In this document: one piece after another, positions 53,716-63,619 of the stretch
Layout: every line of letters starts with the position of its first letter
Numbering within the stretch: position 1 is the first letter of the stretch
Source of the DNA: Pseudopedobacter sp037968815
Lineage (GTDB): Bacteria; Bacteroidota; Bacteroidia; Sphingobacteriales; Sphingobacteriaceae
Assembly: GCA_037968815.1 (NCBI GenBank)
Contig: JBBKWF010000006.1
Coordinates: 1 to 64,000, forward strand
Length of the DNA stretch: 64,000 bases
Direction: 5' to 3'
Position numbers and translations under genes: made by a program
The notes under the pieces: model-generated
The model's input: only the letters and a program-made list of their open reading frames with translations
Told to the model about the DNA's origin: nothing
The model's database searches: none

Positions 53716-54190
53716 TTTATTGTTTCTTAAAATTCAGAGACCGTCTTAGTTTCCCTACATTACTCATCCTCTAGATGAGGATCTAATTCCTATCTAATAA
53801 AATCATAAGGGAAAGTCTTTATAAAGTTAAAGGAGTATTTAAAAGCGTTATTTAGAATTGCCTAATATTTTTCTTAATTTCACAAAAGTGTCTTTGGGCA
53901 CATACCAATTTTATATTAAGCTTTTTCTTAAAAACCTCTGTAGTAGCGTATAATAATAGTTTTTTTTTTCTGAGTTAATTAGTCTTTTGACTGTTAACAA
54001 AAGTTAGCGACTACATATCTTTAATAATTAGCGTAGAAATATCATACCTAATTAATGGTTATATTTAAATATTAATTTTAATTGATATTAACCTTAAAGG
54101 GTTATATATTAGTACTATTAAGCTAACAAAGTTGTTTTTGAGTTTGTTGGTTCTGTTTGGATGTAACTAATTATTTTACTTAAAATAGAG
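53716..54190. other. Intergenic region upstream of the ECF sigma gene
   Basis: 475 bp, very AT-rich, separating the LacI gene from the polysaccharide locus. A small ATCCTC/GAGGAT hairpin (53766-53782) and a GGTTA...TAACC inverted repeat (about 54056-54093) are visible. No exact TAnnTTTG box near 54191. No gene or RNA recognised. Confidence 0.45.
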
Positions 54191-54769
54191 ATGTCAATGT
54201 ATCAAGAGTTAAACGACGACGAACTTGTCTCCTTATTAAAGGAAGGCAACCGTGATGCGTTTACCGAGATTTACAATAGATACCATTGGCTATTGCATAC
54301 ACATTCTTATAAGTGGATGCGTAACCGCGAAGAGGCTAAAGACATTATTCACGAACTCTTTTCAACTATTTGGCTTAAACACGATAGCTTATCTTTCGAG
54401 CCAAATCTTCAAGCTTATTTATATGCTTCCGTTAGAAACAGGATATTTAACTTATTATCCCGTAAACGTACAGAGTCAACCTACATAACATCCCTAACAG
54501 ATTTCATAGGTAAAGGAGAGTGCATTACAGATTACCTTGTTCGTGAAAATCAATTGAAAGCTATTATTGAAAAAGAAGTAGCAACTATGCCAAAAAAGAT
54601 GAGGGCTGTTTTTGAGTTAAGTAGGAATAAAAACTTAAGCCATAAACAAATTGCAGTTGAATTGGATATTTCTGAACAAACAGTGAGAAAGCATGTTCAA
54701 CACGCACTTCGTGTACTAAGGCTAAAACTAGGTCTATTTACTTTTCTATACTTTTTAATACGCTGGTAA
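54191..54769 (+). CDS. ECF RNA polymerase sigma factor
   Basis: 192 residues. Region 2 (DAFTEIYNRYHWLLHTHSYKW...ELFSTIWLK) and region 4 with helix-turn-helix (KNLSHKQIAVELDISEQTVRKHV) are clear; the Bacteroidota xenologue-type SigW/RpoE. It is paired with the FecR-type anti-sigma 139 bp downstream and should be freed on substrate binding by SusC to activate the locus. A C-terminal hydrophobic tail (FTFLYFLIRW) is usual in the family. Confidence 0.94.
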   Translation: MSMYQELNDDELVSLLKEGNRDAFTEIYNRYHWLLHTHSYKWMRNREEAKDIIHELFSTIWLKHDSLSFEPNLQAYLYASVRNRIFNLLSRKRTESTYITSLTDFIGKGECITDYLVRENQLKAIIEKEVATMPKKMRAVFELSRNKNLSHKQIAVELDISEQTVRKHVQHALRVLRLKLGLFTFLYFLIRW

Positions 54770-54908
54770 ATTCCAGCAAGGTATCGCCATACATTATCCT
54801 AGCTTTATACCAAAACACGGAGCTAGAATATATTTTTTAAAATTCTTTTACCCCCTACCCCTTAGCTAACTGTATCTCTTTATATACGGACTAACCAACG
54901 TAACCATT

Positions 54909-56048
54909 ATGCAAACCAATAAAGCAAAACTTCTGTTGCAAAAGTACTTATCAGGAAATTGTACCGATGAAGAAAAAGCTTTGGTAGAAACCTGGTATCT
55001 TAAACAAGAACTAGACAATTTACCAGACCTTTCTTCCTCTGAACGTCAAAATGATTTAGATGAGATTACTGCAAAACTAGAAAAAGCCTATAAAGCGCCG
55101 AAACCAATTTTATTTTGGCCAAAAGTGGCTGCAGCTGCAATGGTGTTATTTGCACTTAGTTTTGGCTTATACTTCTACATTACCAATTCTTACGACGTAA
55201 CTAAGCAATCGCAAAATAAGCAAGTATATGCCCAGCAAATAAAGCCCGGAGGTGATAAAGCCACATTAACTTTAGCAGATGGCGAAAAAATCAGTTTAGA
55301 TGATACAGAAGCAGGTAAGCTAGCAGTGCAGTCTGGTATTGTTATTACTAAAACAGAAGACGGACAACTAATTTACACTTTAAGCGAGGCTGACCAAAGC
55401 CAAAAAGTAGGTTATAATACTATTCAAACTCCAAGAGGAGGTCAATACCAAATCAGCTTGCCTGATGGAACAAAAATATGGCTAAACGCCGCATCTTCTT
55501 TAAGATACCCTACCCATTTCAACGGTAACAAAAGAGAGGTTCAACTATCTGGAGAAGCTTATTTTGAAGTGGCAAAAGATAAAACCAAGCCATTTAGGGT
55601 TATTTCTGATAGCCAAACAATAGAAGTATTAGGGACACACTTTAATGTTAATAGTTATAAGGACGAGTTATCTACTAAAACAACTCTTTTAGAAGGTTCT
55701 GTTAAGGTATGCATCCCTAATTCTGATGCAAGCGTTATACTTAAACCTGGTAACCAATCTACAGTTAAGCAACAAAGCATAAATTTAAAAGACGTAGATA
55801 CAGATGCAACCATTTCTTGGAAAAACGGGCAGTTCATGTTTGTAAACGAAAGTTTAGGCAGTATCATGAGAAAAATATCAAGATGGTATGATGTAGATGT
55901 ATTTTACAAAGAAGATATAGCTGATAAAACCTTTAGTGGGGCTATTTCAAAATATACAGATGTTAAAGAAGTACTAAAAACTCTTGAACTTACTAAAAGT
56001 GTACAGTTTAAAGTTGAAGGAAACACCATTACAGCATCAAAAAAATAA
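54909..56048 (+). CDS. FecR-type anti-sigma factor
   Basis: 379 residues. The cytoplasmic sigma-binding part (1-75) is followed by one membrane helix (about 76-94), then the periplasmic FecR domain (about 170-275; TPRGGQYQISLPDGTKIWLN) and the DUF4974 C-terminal domain (about 305-375). It holds the ECF sigma factor inactive until the STN domain of the SusC transporter signals. Standard length for the family. Confidence 0.95.
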   Translation: MQTNKAKLLLQKYLSGNCTDEEKALVETWYLKQELDNLPDLSSSERQNDLDEITAKLEKAYKAPKPILFWPKVAAAAMVLFALSFGLYFYITNSYDVTKQSQNKQVYAQQIKPGGDKATLTLADGEKISLDDTEAGKLAVQSGIVITKTEDGQLIYTLSEADQSQKVGYNTIQTPRGGQYQISLPDGTKIWLNAASSLRYPTHFNGNKREVQLSGEAYFEVAKDKTKPFRVISDSQTIEVLGTHFNVNSYKDELSTKTTLLEGSVKVCIPNSDASVILKPGNQSTVKQQSINLKDVDTDATISWKNGQFMFVNESLGSIMRKISRWYDVDVFYKEDIADKTFSGAISKYTDVKEVLKTLELTKSVQFKVEGNTITASKK

Positions 56049-56215
56049 CGATAAATCAATTATAAATCATGAAAACAATAAACAGTTCTACAGATCCATA
56101 AGCGTTTCGTTTGAAAAAACTGAAATTCTGGCGCCAACCAGAACTTCAGCATACTTCAGGTTCTCGAAAAAATTTGTCGCTTAAAACTAAATGTTCACAA
56201 ATTAAACCCACTCAA

Positions 56216-59200
56216 ATGTATAAAATTTATACAAACAAAACTGCGTGTGCGTGTTCTCGTCACATCAAAAAAATTATTTTGGTTATGAAAATCACCATTA
56301 TTATCATTTTAAGTACGCTTTTACAAGTTAGTGCAAATAGCTTTGCTCAAGTTACGCTTAAAGAAAAAAATGCATCCTTGGAACACGTTTTAAAGAACGT
56401 GAAGGAGCAAACAGGCTATAGCTTTTTGTACGAGGATGCAACATTGCAGACCTCCAACACAGTTAGCGTAAGCTTTTCTAACATTTCTTTAAAAGAAGCT
56501 CTAGATCGGCTTTTTGTTACCCAGCCTTTATCTTATACCATAAAAGATAAAACCGTGGTGATTATGCCTAAAGACAATTTTCTGCTTAATAATGTCGTAA
56601 AAGCTTTTGAAGTAGTTAAGGTTCAAGGTAAAGTAGTTGATGAAAACGGCATACCCTTACCGGGAGTAAGTGTTGGAGTAAAAGGCTCGTCTATTGGTGT
56701 AGTTACTAATACCGATGGTTTATTTACGCTCAACCTCCCCGATGCAAATGCTACATTAACTTTTTCATTCATTGGATATGCCTCTCAAGAAATTGCTTTG
56801 AAAGGCAGAGAGTACATCGATTTAAAGATGGTACCCACCAGCGGAGGTTTAGATGAAGTTGTGGTAATTGGTTATGGTACTGTTAAAAAGAGAGACTTAA
56901 CCGGTGCCGTATCTTCTGTTAAAGCTTCAGATTTGGTAATGTCATCTAGCCCTGAGATTGGAAGTATGTTAAGAGGTAAAGTGGCAGGTTTAACCATTAG
57001 ACAAAATAGTGCACAGCCAGGAGGTGGAATAGATATCTTAGTACGTGGCGCTGGTTCTATAAACGCTAGCAATCAACCTTTGTTTGTTGTGGACGGTTTC
57101 CCTATTACTGATATTCAACAACCTGCACTTAATGGCAGATACGAACCAGGTACACAAAGTATTTTAAACTCTTTTAATCCAAACGATATTGAATCAATTG
57201 AAGTTTTAAAAGATGCAAGTGCTACTTCAATCTATGGATCAAGAGCAGCAAATGGTGTAATTTTAATTACCACAAAAAGAGGTAAAGACGGAAAATCAAC
57301 TGTTCAATACTCTAATAACTTTTCGTTTCAAAAATATGACAACAATACTTTCGATGTTTTGCCACTTAATGAGTGGATGCAGGTAAGAAACGTTGCCGGT
57401 CAAGAACAATGGGATTACCTTAACCGGGTTGCTCCTTACGGGACTAAAACCAGAGCAGAGGTAATAGGAAGTGGTATTACTCCTTACAAAAATGGATACA
57501 CCCAAAACGCTATTGACCATGTAGGTGAAGGTACTAACTGGTTTGATTTAGTAATGAGAGACGGTTATACTGCTCAGCATAACTTATCTGTTTCTGGTGG
57601 TACAGAGTCTACTAAATACCTTTTATCAGGTAATTACTTTAACCAAGACGGTATCATTAAAAACTCTGGTTTCAAAAGATATTCTATCAGAGCAAATGTT
57701 GACCAAACAATCAGCAAGTACATTAAAATGGGTGTTAACCTTACCGCCAGCCGTATTGATAATGCAAATAGTCAATTAGGTGGTGCCGAATTTGAAAACT
57801 CTGGTGTTATCAGAGCCGCCATACAACAAGGTCCGCATATCCAAGCTATTGATGAAGAAGGCAACTATCCTTTAAACCCTCAACTAGCACTACAGCCTAA
57901 TCCTTATTCGCTACTTACAATATCTGACGAAGGTAGAGTAGAACGCTTATTGCTAAACTCTTTTGTGGACATTACGCCTATCAAAGATTTAACATTTAAA
58001 TTAAAAGCCGGTATTGACAAAGGAATAACTGATAGAAAGAACTATTTACCACAAACTACTTTACATGGCGCACTAGAAAACGGTAGAGCTTCTATCTCTA
58101 ATGCAACCATTGATGATTATTTATTAGAAGCAACCGCTAACTATGTTAAAACCGTTGCAACCGATCATAATTTCAACTTTTTGGCAGGTGTTTCTCAGCA
58201 AAAATTCTACAACCGTTATAACAGCGCTGGAGCATCTGGTTTTATTACAGATGGTTTTTTATGGAACAACTTAGGTGCAGGAACAAACCAAATACAACCT
58301 AACTCTAACGGATCTGATAATATTATAGCATCCTATTTTAGCAGGTTAAACTATAATTACAAAAGCAAGTATTTATTTTCAGCTACGGTACGTGTAGATG
58401 GTGCCAGTGTTTTTGCTGCAAATAACAAATGGGGAACTTTTCCTTCTGCAGCGGTAGGCTGGAATGTTGCCGAAGAACCCTTTTTTAACAAGATTAAAAA
58501 CACCGTTAACCAGTTAAAATTACGTTTTAGCTACGGGCAAACTGGTAATGCAACAATCAACAGTAATGCTTTTGCTTCTTATAGTGCTTACAACGCTTAT
58601 CTTTCTGGTAGTGACATTCCATTAACCGGTGTTTCACTTTCGCGATTAGAGAACCCAGATTTAAAATGGGAAACTACTACAGGTGCCAATTTTGGTGTTG
58701 ATTATAGCTTGTTTAACGGCAAAGTGGAAGGTTCATTAGAGGTTTATAACAACATCATTTCTGACCTTTTAGATACCAAAAACCTAAACTCTTACCAAGA
58801 AATCAATACCATTATTGCCAATATTGGTAAAACCCAAAGTAGAGGTATTGAATTTAGTATTACCACCAGAAACGTTGAAACTAAAGATTTTACATGGCGC
58901 ACTTCGCTAAATGTTTCACGTTACAAAGATAATTGGAAAGAAAGATCACCAGATTGGAAGCCAGAAGTTTACGAAAGCGAAACTGACCCTATTAGAGCAA
59001 GATACAGCCGTGTTTCTGATGGTATTCTACAAATTGGTGAAACTGTACCAGCTTCACAGCCTCAACTTTTACCAGGTTCAATTAAAATTAAAGACATTAA
59101 TGGCTACCAAAGAGATGGCGCAGGTAACAAAGTGGTAGATGAAAACGGCAGATTTTTAAGAACAGGTGAAGCAGATGGAATTATTGATGATGCAGATACT

Positions 59201-59698
59201 AAACTTTTAGGAACATCAGACCCAAGCTTTATGGCGGGTATCACCAATATTTTAACCTACAAAAACTTTAGTTTAAACTTTGATTTTAATGGGCTATTTG
59301 GTCGCGAGTTTGCAGACCCTAACTTTTTAACCTACGGTGTGGTTGCAGAACCTGTATATGTACAAGGTTATAATGCTTTAAGAACCGTGAAAGACAGATG
59401 GACACCAACAAATCCATCTACTACACAACCAAGCTCTTTTTACGGAGCATCTAGTTATGGTGCTGGTGATTTCTTTTTACAAAAAGCATGGTATATCAGA
59501 TTACAAAATGTGTCTTTAGGCTATAATATCCCATCAAAATTTATGAAGGGTGTTTTCACTAACGCTAGGATACACGCCGATGCTCAAAATCTATTTGTGT
59601 TTACGCCATACACCGGCGTAGATCCAGAAACAGATTCTTACACAGCAGCCTATCCGTACATCAGAACATTTACGTTCGGTCTTAATTTCACATTTTAA
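56216..59698 (+). CDS. SusC-type TonB-dependent transporter with STN signalling domain
   Basis: 1160 residues from the ATG at 56216 (MYKIYTNKTACA), the usual Sphingobacteriaceae start with an extended signal region ending VSANSFAQ. The frame reaches back to a TTG at 56111, which I reject. Domains in order: STN (about 35-105), carboxypeptidase-D-like (about 115-195; VDENGIPLPGVSVGVKG), plug with VVVIGYGTVKKRDLTGAV, then the 22-strand barrel to FTFGLNFTF. It imports an oligosaccharide with the SusD partner and signals to FecR. 23 bp before susD. Confidence 0.95.
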   Translation: MYKIYTNKTACACSRHIKKIILVMKITIIIILSTLLQVSANSFAQVTLKEKNASLEHVLKNVKEQTGYSFLYEDATLQTSNTVSVSFSNISLKEALDRLFVTQPLSYTIKDKTVVIMPKDNFLLNNVVKAFEVVKVQGKVVDENGIPLPGVSVGVKGSSIGVVTNTDGLFTLNLPDANATLTFSFIGYASQEIALKGREYIDLKMVPTSGGLDEVVVIGYGTVKKRDLTGAVSSVKASDLVMSSSPEIGSMLRGKVAGLTIRQNSAQPGGGIDILVRGAGSINASNQPLFVVDGFPITDIQQPALNGRYEPGTQSILNSFNPNDIESIEVLKDASATSIYGSRAANGVILITTKRGKDGKSTVQYSNNFSFQKYDNNTFDVLPLNEWMQVRNVAGQEQWDYLNRVAPYGTKTRAEVIGSGITPYKNGYTQNAIDHVGEGTNWFDLVMRDGYTAQHNLSVSGGTESTKYLLSGNYFNQDGIIKNSGFKRYSIRANVDQTISKYIKMGVNLTASRIDNANSQLGGAEFENSGVIRAAIQQGPHIQAIDEEGNYPLNPQLALQPNPYSLLTISDEGRVERLLLNSFVDITPIKDLTFKLKAGIDKGITDRKNYLPQTTLHGALENGRASISNATIDDYLLEATANYVKTVATDHNFNFLAGVSQQKFYNRYNSAGASGFITDGFLWNNLGAGTNQIQPNSNGSDNIIASYFSRLNYNYKSKYLFSATVRVDGASVFAANNKWGTFPSAAVGWNVAEEPFFNKIKNTVNQLKLRFSYGQTGNATINSNAFASYSAYNAYLSGSDIPLTGVSLSRLENPDLKWETTTGANFGVDYSLFNGKVEGSLEVYNNIISDLLDTKNLNSYQEINTIIANIGKTQSRGIEFSITTRNVETKDFTWRTSLNVSRYKDNWKERSPDWKPEVYESETDPIRARYSRVSDGILQIGETVPASQPQLLPGSIKIKDINGYQRDGAGNKVVDENGRFLRTGEADGIIDDADTKLLGTSDPSFMAGITNILTYKNFSLNFDFNGLFGREFADPNFLTYGVVAEPVYVQGYNALRTVKDRWTPTNPSTTQPSSFYGASSYGAGDFFLQKAWYIRLQNVSLGYNIPSKFMKGVFTNARIHADAQNLFVFTPYTGVDPETDSYTAAYPYIRTFTFGLNFTF

Positions 59699-59721
59699 TC
59701 AACCCTTTAAACGATAAAAAG

Positions 59722-61188
59722 ATGAAAGCATATAAAATATTAATTCTATCGGGCTTATTAGCCTTTGGTGGATGTACAAAAGATTTAAACTCCGTTGACT
59801 ATGGAGAAATTAACCCAAGTATCTTCCCTAAATCTGCAGCCGATTTAGAAGCTATGGTAAACGCTGCTTATTACCCATTAAGAGGTTCTTGGAGTAATGG
59901 AATTTTCTCTACTTCAGAAAGAGGTGTAATGTATTTATCAGATGCAACCACAGAAATTCTACATGGTGCTTATGGTGATCAACAAAAAGCTACTGAACAT
60001 AACTATAACCCTAGTGACCCCGGTTTCACCCGTTATTACGATGAGTTCTACAATAAAATAAGTAGAATGACGGTAACAATTGATTTGATCACAAAATCAA
60101 ACGTAAGTGAAGATTTAAAAAGAAAAGCAATTGCAGAGGTACGTTGCGCCAGAGGAATACTTGCTTATACCTTATTTGATCTTTACGGCCCACTAGTTAT
60201 TGCGCCAATAGAGTTGCTAAACTCTCCTTTAGTAGAAGCTCCTTTATCAAGATTAAGCCATGAAGAAACTGTAAAGTTTATTGAGGATGACTTACTAGCT
60301 GCAGCAGAAGACTTACCTTCTCCGGCAGAAGCTGAATACGGTCGTTTTAGTAAAGGTTTAGCAAAAATGGTATTAATCCGTTTAAACCTACACGAAAAGC
60401 AATGGCAAAAAGTAATCTCACTAGCTAACGACATTATTGCCTATAACTACTATCAGATTGACCCTGACTATGTAGGGATGTGGGGTTTAGAAGGCGCTAA
60501 AAATAGTAAGGAAGTTATTTGGGCTATCCCTTGTGATTATGCTGGAACCAGCGAAAATCAATGGCAATTAATGTCTTTACCACCTAACTATGCTCCAAAA
60601 GGAGGCTTCGGAACCATACAAAGTACTTGGTATTTTTATGACAGTTTTGAATCTGCCGATATTAGAAAAACAAAACTAATTACAGAGTTTAAAGACCCAG
60701 ATGGGGTAATTTATAATAGAAGTAGCCCAGGCTCTTACCTAAATTTTGGCCCACTGCCACTTAAAATTGCAGAAGATGCTGCCCGTACTACCGGACTAAC
60801 AACGGTTGACATCATTATGTACCGTTATGCGGATGTATTATTATCTAAGGCAGAAGCTATAGCAAATGACGCTGGCGCACCTAATCAAGAAGCAATTGAT
60901 TTAGTAAACGAAATTAGAAACAGAGCAAATCTTACTGATAATGAACTGGTTGATTTCAACACACTTCCAAAGTTTAACGATTCTATTCTGTTAGAAAGAG
61001 GTCACGAGTTTTGGTGTGAAAACGGACAATACAGAGCAGATTTAATTAGAATGGGAAAATTTATTTCTCGTGTTAAAGAAGTAGAGCCTGTTAATTTCAC
61101 TGAGCCTGCCAAATTACTATTTCCATTCTCTTTGAGTGCAGTAAGCGAAGGAAAAGGAAAATTCATACAAAACCCGGGTTATAACTAA
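59722..61188 (+). CDS. SusD/RagB-type nutrient-binding lipoprotein
   Basis: 488 residues. Lipobox GGC (Cys18 or so in LLAFGGCTKD). Typical SusD content: TPR-like helices, RCARGILAYTLFDLYGPLVI, and the C-terminal LLERGHEFWCENGQYRADLIRMGK. It lids the SusC barrel and binds glycan at the cell surface. 36 bp separate it from the DUF4832 gene. Confidence 0.95.
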   Translation: MKAYKILILSGLLAFGGCTKDLNSVDYGEINPSIFPKSAADLEAMVNAAYYPLRGSWSNGIFSTSERGVMYLSDATTEILHGAYGDQQKATEHNYNPSDPGFTRYYDEFYNKISRMTVTIDLITKSNVSEDLKRKAIAEVRCARGILAYTLFDLYGPLVIAPIELLNSPLVEAPLSRLSHEETVKFIEDDLLAAAEDLPSPAEAEYGRFSKGLAKMVLIRLNLHEKQWQKVISLANDIIAYNYYQIDPDYVGMWGLEGAKNSKEVIWAIPCDYAGTSENQWQLMSLPPNYAPKGGFGTIQSTWYFYDSFESADIRKTKLITEFKDPDGVIYNRSSPGSYLNFGPLPLKIAEDAARTTGLTTVDIIMYRYADVLLSKAEAIANDAGAPNQEAIDLVNEIRNRANLTDNELVDFNTLPKFNDSILLERGHEFWCENGQYRADLIRMGKFISRVKEVEPVNFTEPAKLLFPFSLSAVSEGKGKFIQNPGYN

Positions 61189-61213
61189 TAACCTGCGGTT
61201 TTAAAATACTAAA

Positions 61214-61220
61214 AAGGAGG
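61214..61220 (+). promoter_or_regulatory. Perfect Shine-Dalgarno of the DUF4832 gene
   Basis: AAGGAGG lies 4 bases before the ATG at 61225. One of only three SD-like sites noticed in the window, the others being hpf and rpsU. susC, susD and the PKD gene have none. Confidence 0.85.
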
Positions 61221-61224
61221 ATAG

Positions 61225-62592
61225 ATGAAAAGGACTAACATATTTAAAATACTAGCTAGCGTTTGCATATTAGTGGCACTAATTAGCTGTAAAAAAGACA
61301 AAAAAGAAGGTCAAACTGTTTCACAAGGGATTAATTACACGGTTTCAAGCAGTATATTTCCAAACCCGGAAAGAGGCTTTATGCACACCTATATTGTTTT
61401 TTCTGAAGGTACATCGCTAAGCTTGCCGTTATTAAAATCAATCAGAGAAGCTAATGTTTCACTTTTTCTGAGACTATTCTATTTCGACAAGTTTAAGGAT
61501 AAAGCTTTAAGCGCTGCGCAACTGGAATTAATTCAAACTGATTTTGATAAAACCCGAGAAGCCGGTTTAAAAATGATTTTGCGTTTTGCTTACAGCGAAA
61601 CTGGGGATGATGCACCATTGGCAATAGTTACCCAGCACCTAGATCAATTAAAGCCATTATTTGAGGCAAATAAAGATGTGATTGCATTTATGCAAGCTGG
61701 TTTTATTGGAAACTATGGCGAGTGGCACAGTTCATCAAATAACCTTACCACATTAGCAAATCAAAAAGCAGTATTAGAAAAAATTCTGAGTGTTTTGCCA
61801 ACCGACTTAATGGTACAGGTGAGAACTCCTCAATACAAAAGAGGGATTTTCAACACCACAAATCCGGTGACAGAAGCTAATGGATATAGTGCAGAAGGTG
61901 TGGCAAGAGTTGGCCATCATAATGATTGCTTTTTGACCGGGGGTACAGATTACGGAACCTATGTCAACATCATAGAAGACAAACAATATATTAGTAATGA
62001 TGCCGCTTATGTTGTTACTGGTGGAGAAACTTGTGTACCTGTTGGAACTTATATTCCAAACTGTGAAATAGCAAGTGCCGAAATGAGGTTGCTAAAGTGG
62101 ACTTATTTGAATCTTGATTACTATTTACCTACAATTAGTAGATGGAAAACTTCTAACTGTTTTGATGATTTTCAACGGAACTTAGGTTATCGTTTAGCTT
62201 TTTCAACCACAAGTTTACCTTCTGAGGTAAAAGCAAACGGACAATTAGCAGTAAAGATGACCATATCCAATAAAGGTTATGCTCCATTATATCACGAGAA
62301 GAAATCTTATCTGATTCTTAAAAACACTAGCACAAACACTTATCACGAGTTTCTTTTACCAATAGACTTAAGAAAGTGTAAACCTAATGTTGACTTAAAA
62401 GTTGACGAGATAGTTAATATAGGTGATTTGCCTATAGGTGATTATGCTGTTTACTTAAGAATTGCAGATAAAGCCCCTACCCTAAAATCAAGGATAGAGT
62501 ATGCGGTACAATTAGCCAATACAGATGTTTGGGTTACCGAGAACGGTGGAATGAACAGATTAAAGAAAGATCTTAAAATAACTGCACCATAG
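61225..62592 (+). CDS. DUF4874/DUF4832 lipoprotein, glycosidase-like
   Basis: 455 residues. Lipobox ALISC (about Cys22). The N-terminal DUF4874 (about 40-200; NPERGFMHTYIVFSEG; IGNYGEWHSSS) has the look of a TIM-barrel glycosidase, and DUF4832 follows (about 205-425), ending in a beta sandwich. Glu and His in YGEWHS are candidate active-site residues by position only. No CAZy family recognised. Being in the SusCD operon, it is the most likely substrate-degrading or glycan-binding enzyme of the locus. Confidence 0.8.
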   Translation: MKRTNIFKILASVCILVALISCKKDKKEGQTVSQGINYTVSSSIFPNPERGFMHTYIVFSEGTSLSLPLLKSIREANVSLFLRLFYFDKFKDKALSAAQLELIQTDFDKTREAGLKMILRFAYSETGDDAPLAIVTQHLDQLKPLFEANKDVIAFMQAGFIGNYGEWHSSSNNLTTLANQKAVLEKILSVLPTDLMVQVRTPQYKRGIFNTTNPVTEANGYSAEGVARVGHHNDCFLTGGTDYGTYVNIIEDKQYISNDAAYVVTGGETCVPVGTYIPNCEIASAEMRLLKWTYLNLDYYLPTISRWKTSNCFDDFQRNLGYRLAFSTTSLPSEVKANGQLAVKMTISNKGYAPLYHEKKSYLILKNTSTNTYHEFLLPIDLRKCKPNVDLKVDEIVNIGDLPIGDYAVYLRIADKAPTLKSRIEYAVQLANTDVWVTENGGMNRLKKDLKITAP

Positions 62593-62638
62593 TGCATTCA
62601 AATGATTTAAAATTTAAACAATATTTAAACTAAATATC

Positions 62639-63496
62639 ATGAAAAAAAATATCTCATATCTAGGTAGTTTGCTTTTAGTGCTATTAGCAATTGCCTCTTG
62701 TAAAAAAGAAGATGCTGGTAGCGATTTGCAGGCTGTATTTAGCTATGTAGCTGATGGCTATAAAGTTAATTTCACAAATTTTTCAAGAAACTCTACTGAA
62801 TACACTTGGGATTTTGGTGATGGAAGCGGTGAAATGTCTAGTAAAAAAGCTCCTACTCACATCTTTAAAAGTAAAGGTGACTTTTTAGTTTCCCTAACCG
62901 CGAAAACTGGTTCACAAACTAGTGTCTTTATTGATACTGTTTCGGTAACAGGGCCAAACATCAAAATAGATGGAGACATAACAGACTGGGAGTATGTAGA
63001 TTACACCTACGAAAACCCGGTTAACTCACCAGGTACTTTGTTAGCCGTAAAAACTTACGCCTCTGCAACAGACATTTTTTTCCTTGTTGAAGGTAAAACA
63101 GACATGAAAATGGAGTTAATGGACCTTTACTTAGATACGGATAATAATCCCGCGACAGGTTTCTTTGTAGGTGCATATCCAGACGGTTCAGGTGCAGACT
63201 TTTTAGCTGAGGGACCTGGAACTAAAGATTCTTGGGGTTCTGTTTATAAGCATTCTGGTGCACCATCAGCTTTTTCATTTAGCCCAGTTGCTAACTTTAT
63301 AGATGTAATGCAGTTCTCTCCTATCAAAACAGTTTCAGGAAAAAACATCCTTGAATTTTCTGTAAAAAGAAGTGCGATAGGTAACCCACAAAATTCACTT
63401 AACTTTCTATTATTTGAGTTAAGTGGCGGATGGGCCACATTAGGAACGCTACCAGCAAATCCACCACAAACAAAATTCATAAAAGTTACTTTTTAA
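62639..63496 (+). CDS. PKD-domain lipoprotein with CBM9-like C-terminus
   Basis: 285 residues. Lipobox AIASC (about Cys21). Residues about 30-105 are a PKD domain (YTWDFGDGSG). Residues about 110-285 begin IKIDGDITDWEYVDY and resemble the CBM9/DOMON-like sandwich (DLYLDTDNNPATGFFVG; GADFLAEGPG). Probably a surface glycan-binding protein of the SusCD locus. The C-terminal part is a paralogue of the next, partial gene. Confidence 0.82.
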   Translation: MKKNISYLGSLLLVLLAIASCKKEDAGSDLQAVFSYVADGYKVNFTNFSRNSTEYTWDFGDGSGEMSSKKAPTHIFKSKGDFLVSLTAKTGSQTSVFIDTVSVTGPNIKIDGDITDWEYVDYTYENPVNSPGTLLAVKTYASATDIFFLVEGKTDMKMELMDLYLDTDNNPATGFFVGAYPDGSGADFLAEGPGTKDSWGSVYKHSGAPSAFSFSPVANFIDVMQFSPIKTVSGKNILEFSVKRSAIGNPQNSLNFLLFELSGGWATLGTLPANPPQTKFIKVTF

Positions 63497-63503
63497 AATA
63501 ATT

Positions 63504-63562
63504 CGGTTTTAATCACTTGTAAAACAAGTAAACAACCCCTGTCAAACAGGTGATTAGGACCG
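63504..63562 (+). promoter_or_regulatory. Candidate three-way junction RNA between the last two genes
   Basis: Outer arms CGGT (63504-63507) and AATC (63511-63514) pair with GATT (63552-63555) and ACCG (63559-63562). Inside, ACTTGT/ACAAGT (63515-63529, 3 base loop) and CCTGT/ACAGG (63538-63550, 3 base loop) form two hairpins. TTTTG follows. Could be a partial terminator or an element tuning expression of the downstream gene. Confidence 0.45.
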
Positions 63563-63619
63563 TTTTGTTCAAAAAATGCTTAAACATTCTGTATAACATT
63601 AATCTTTAAACAATAAATT

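Noticed and set aside
56111..56215. N-terminal extension of SusC from a TTG at 56111
   Set aside because: The added residues are unlike any signal peptide; the ATG at 56216 gives the standard Sphingobacteriaceae SusC start.
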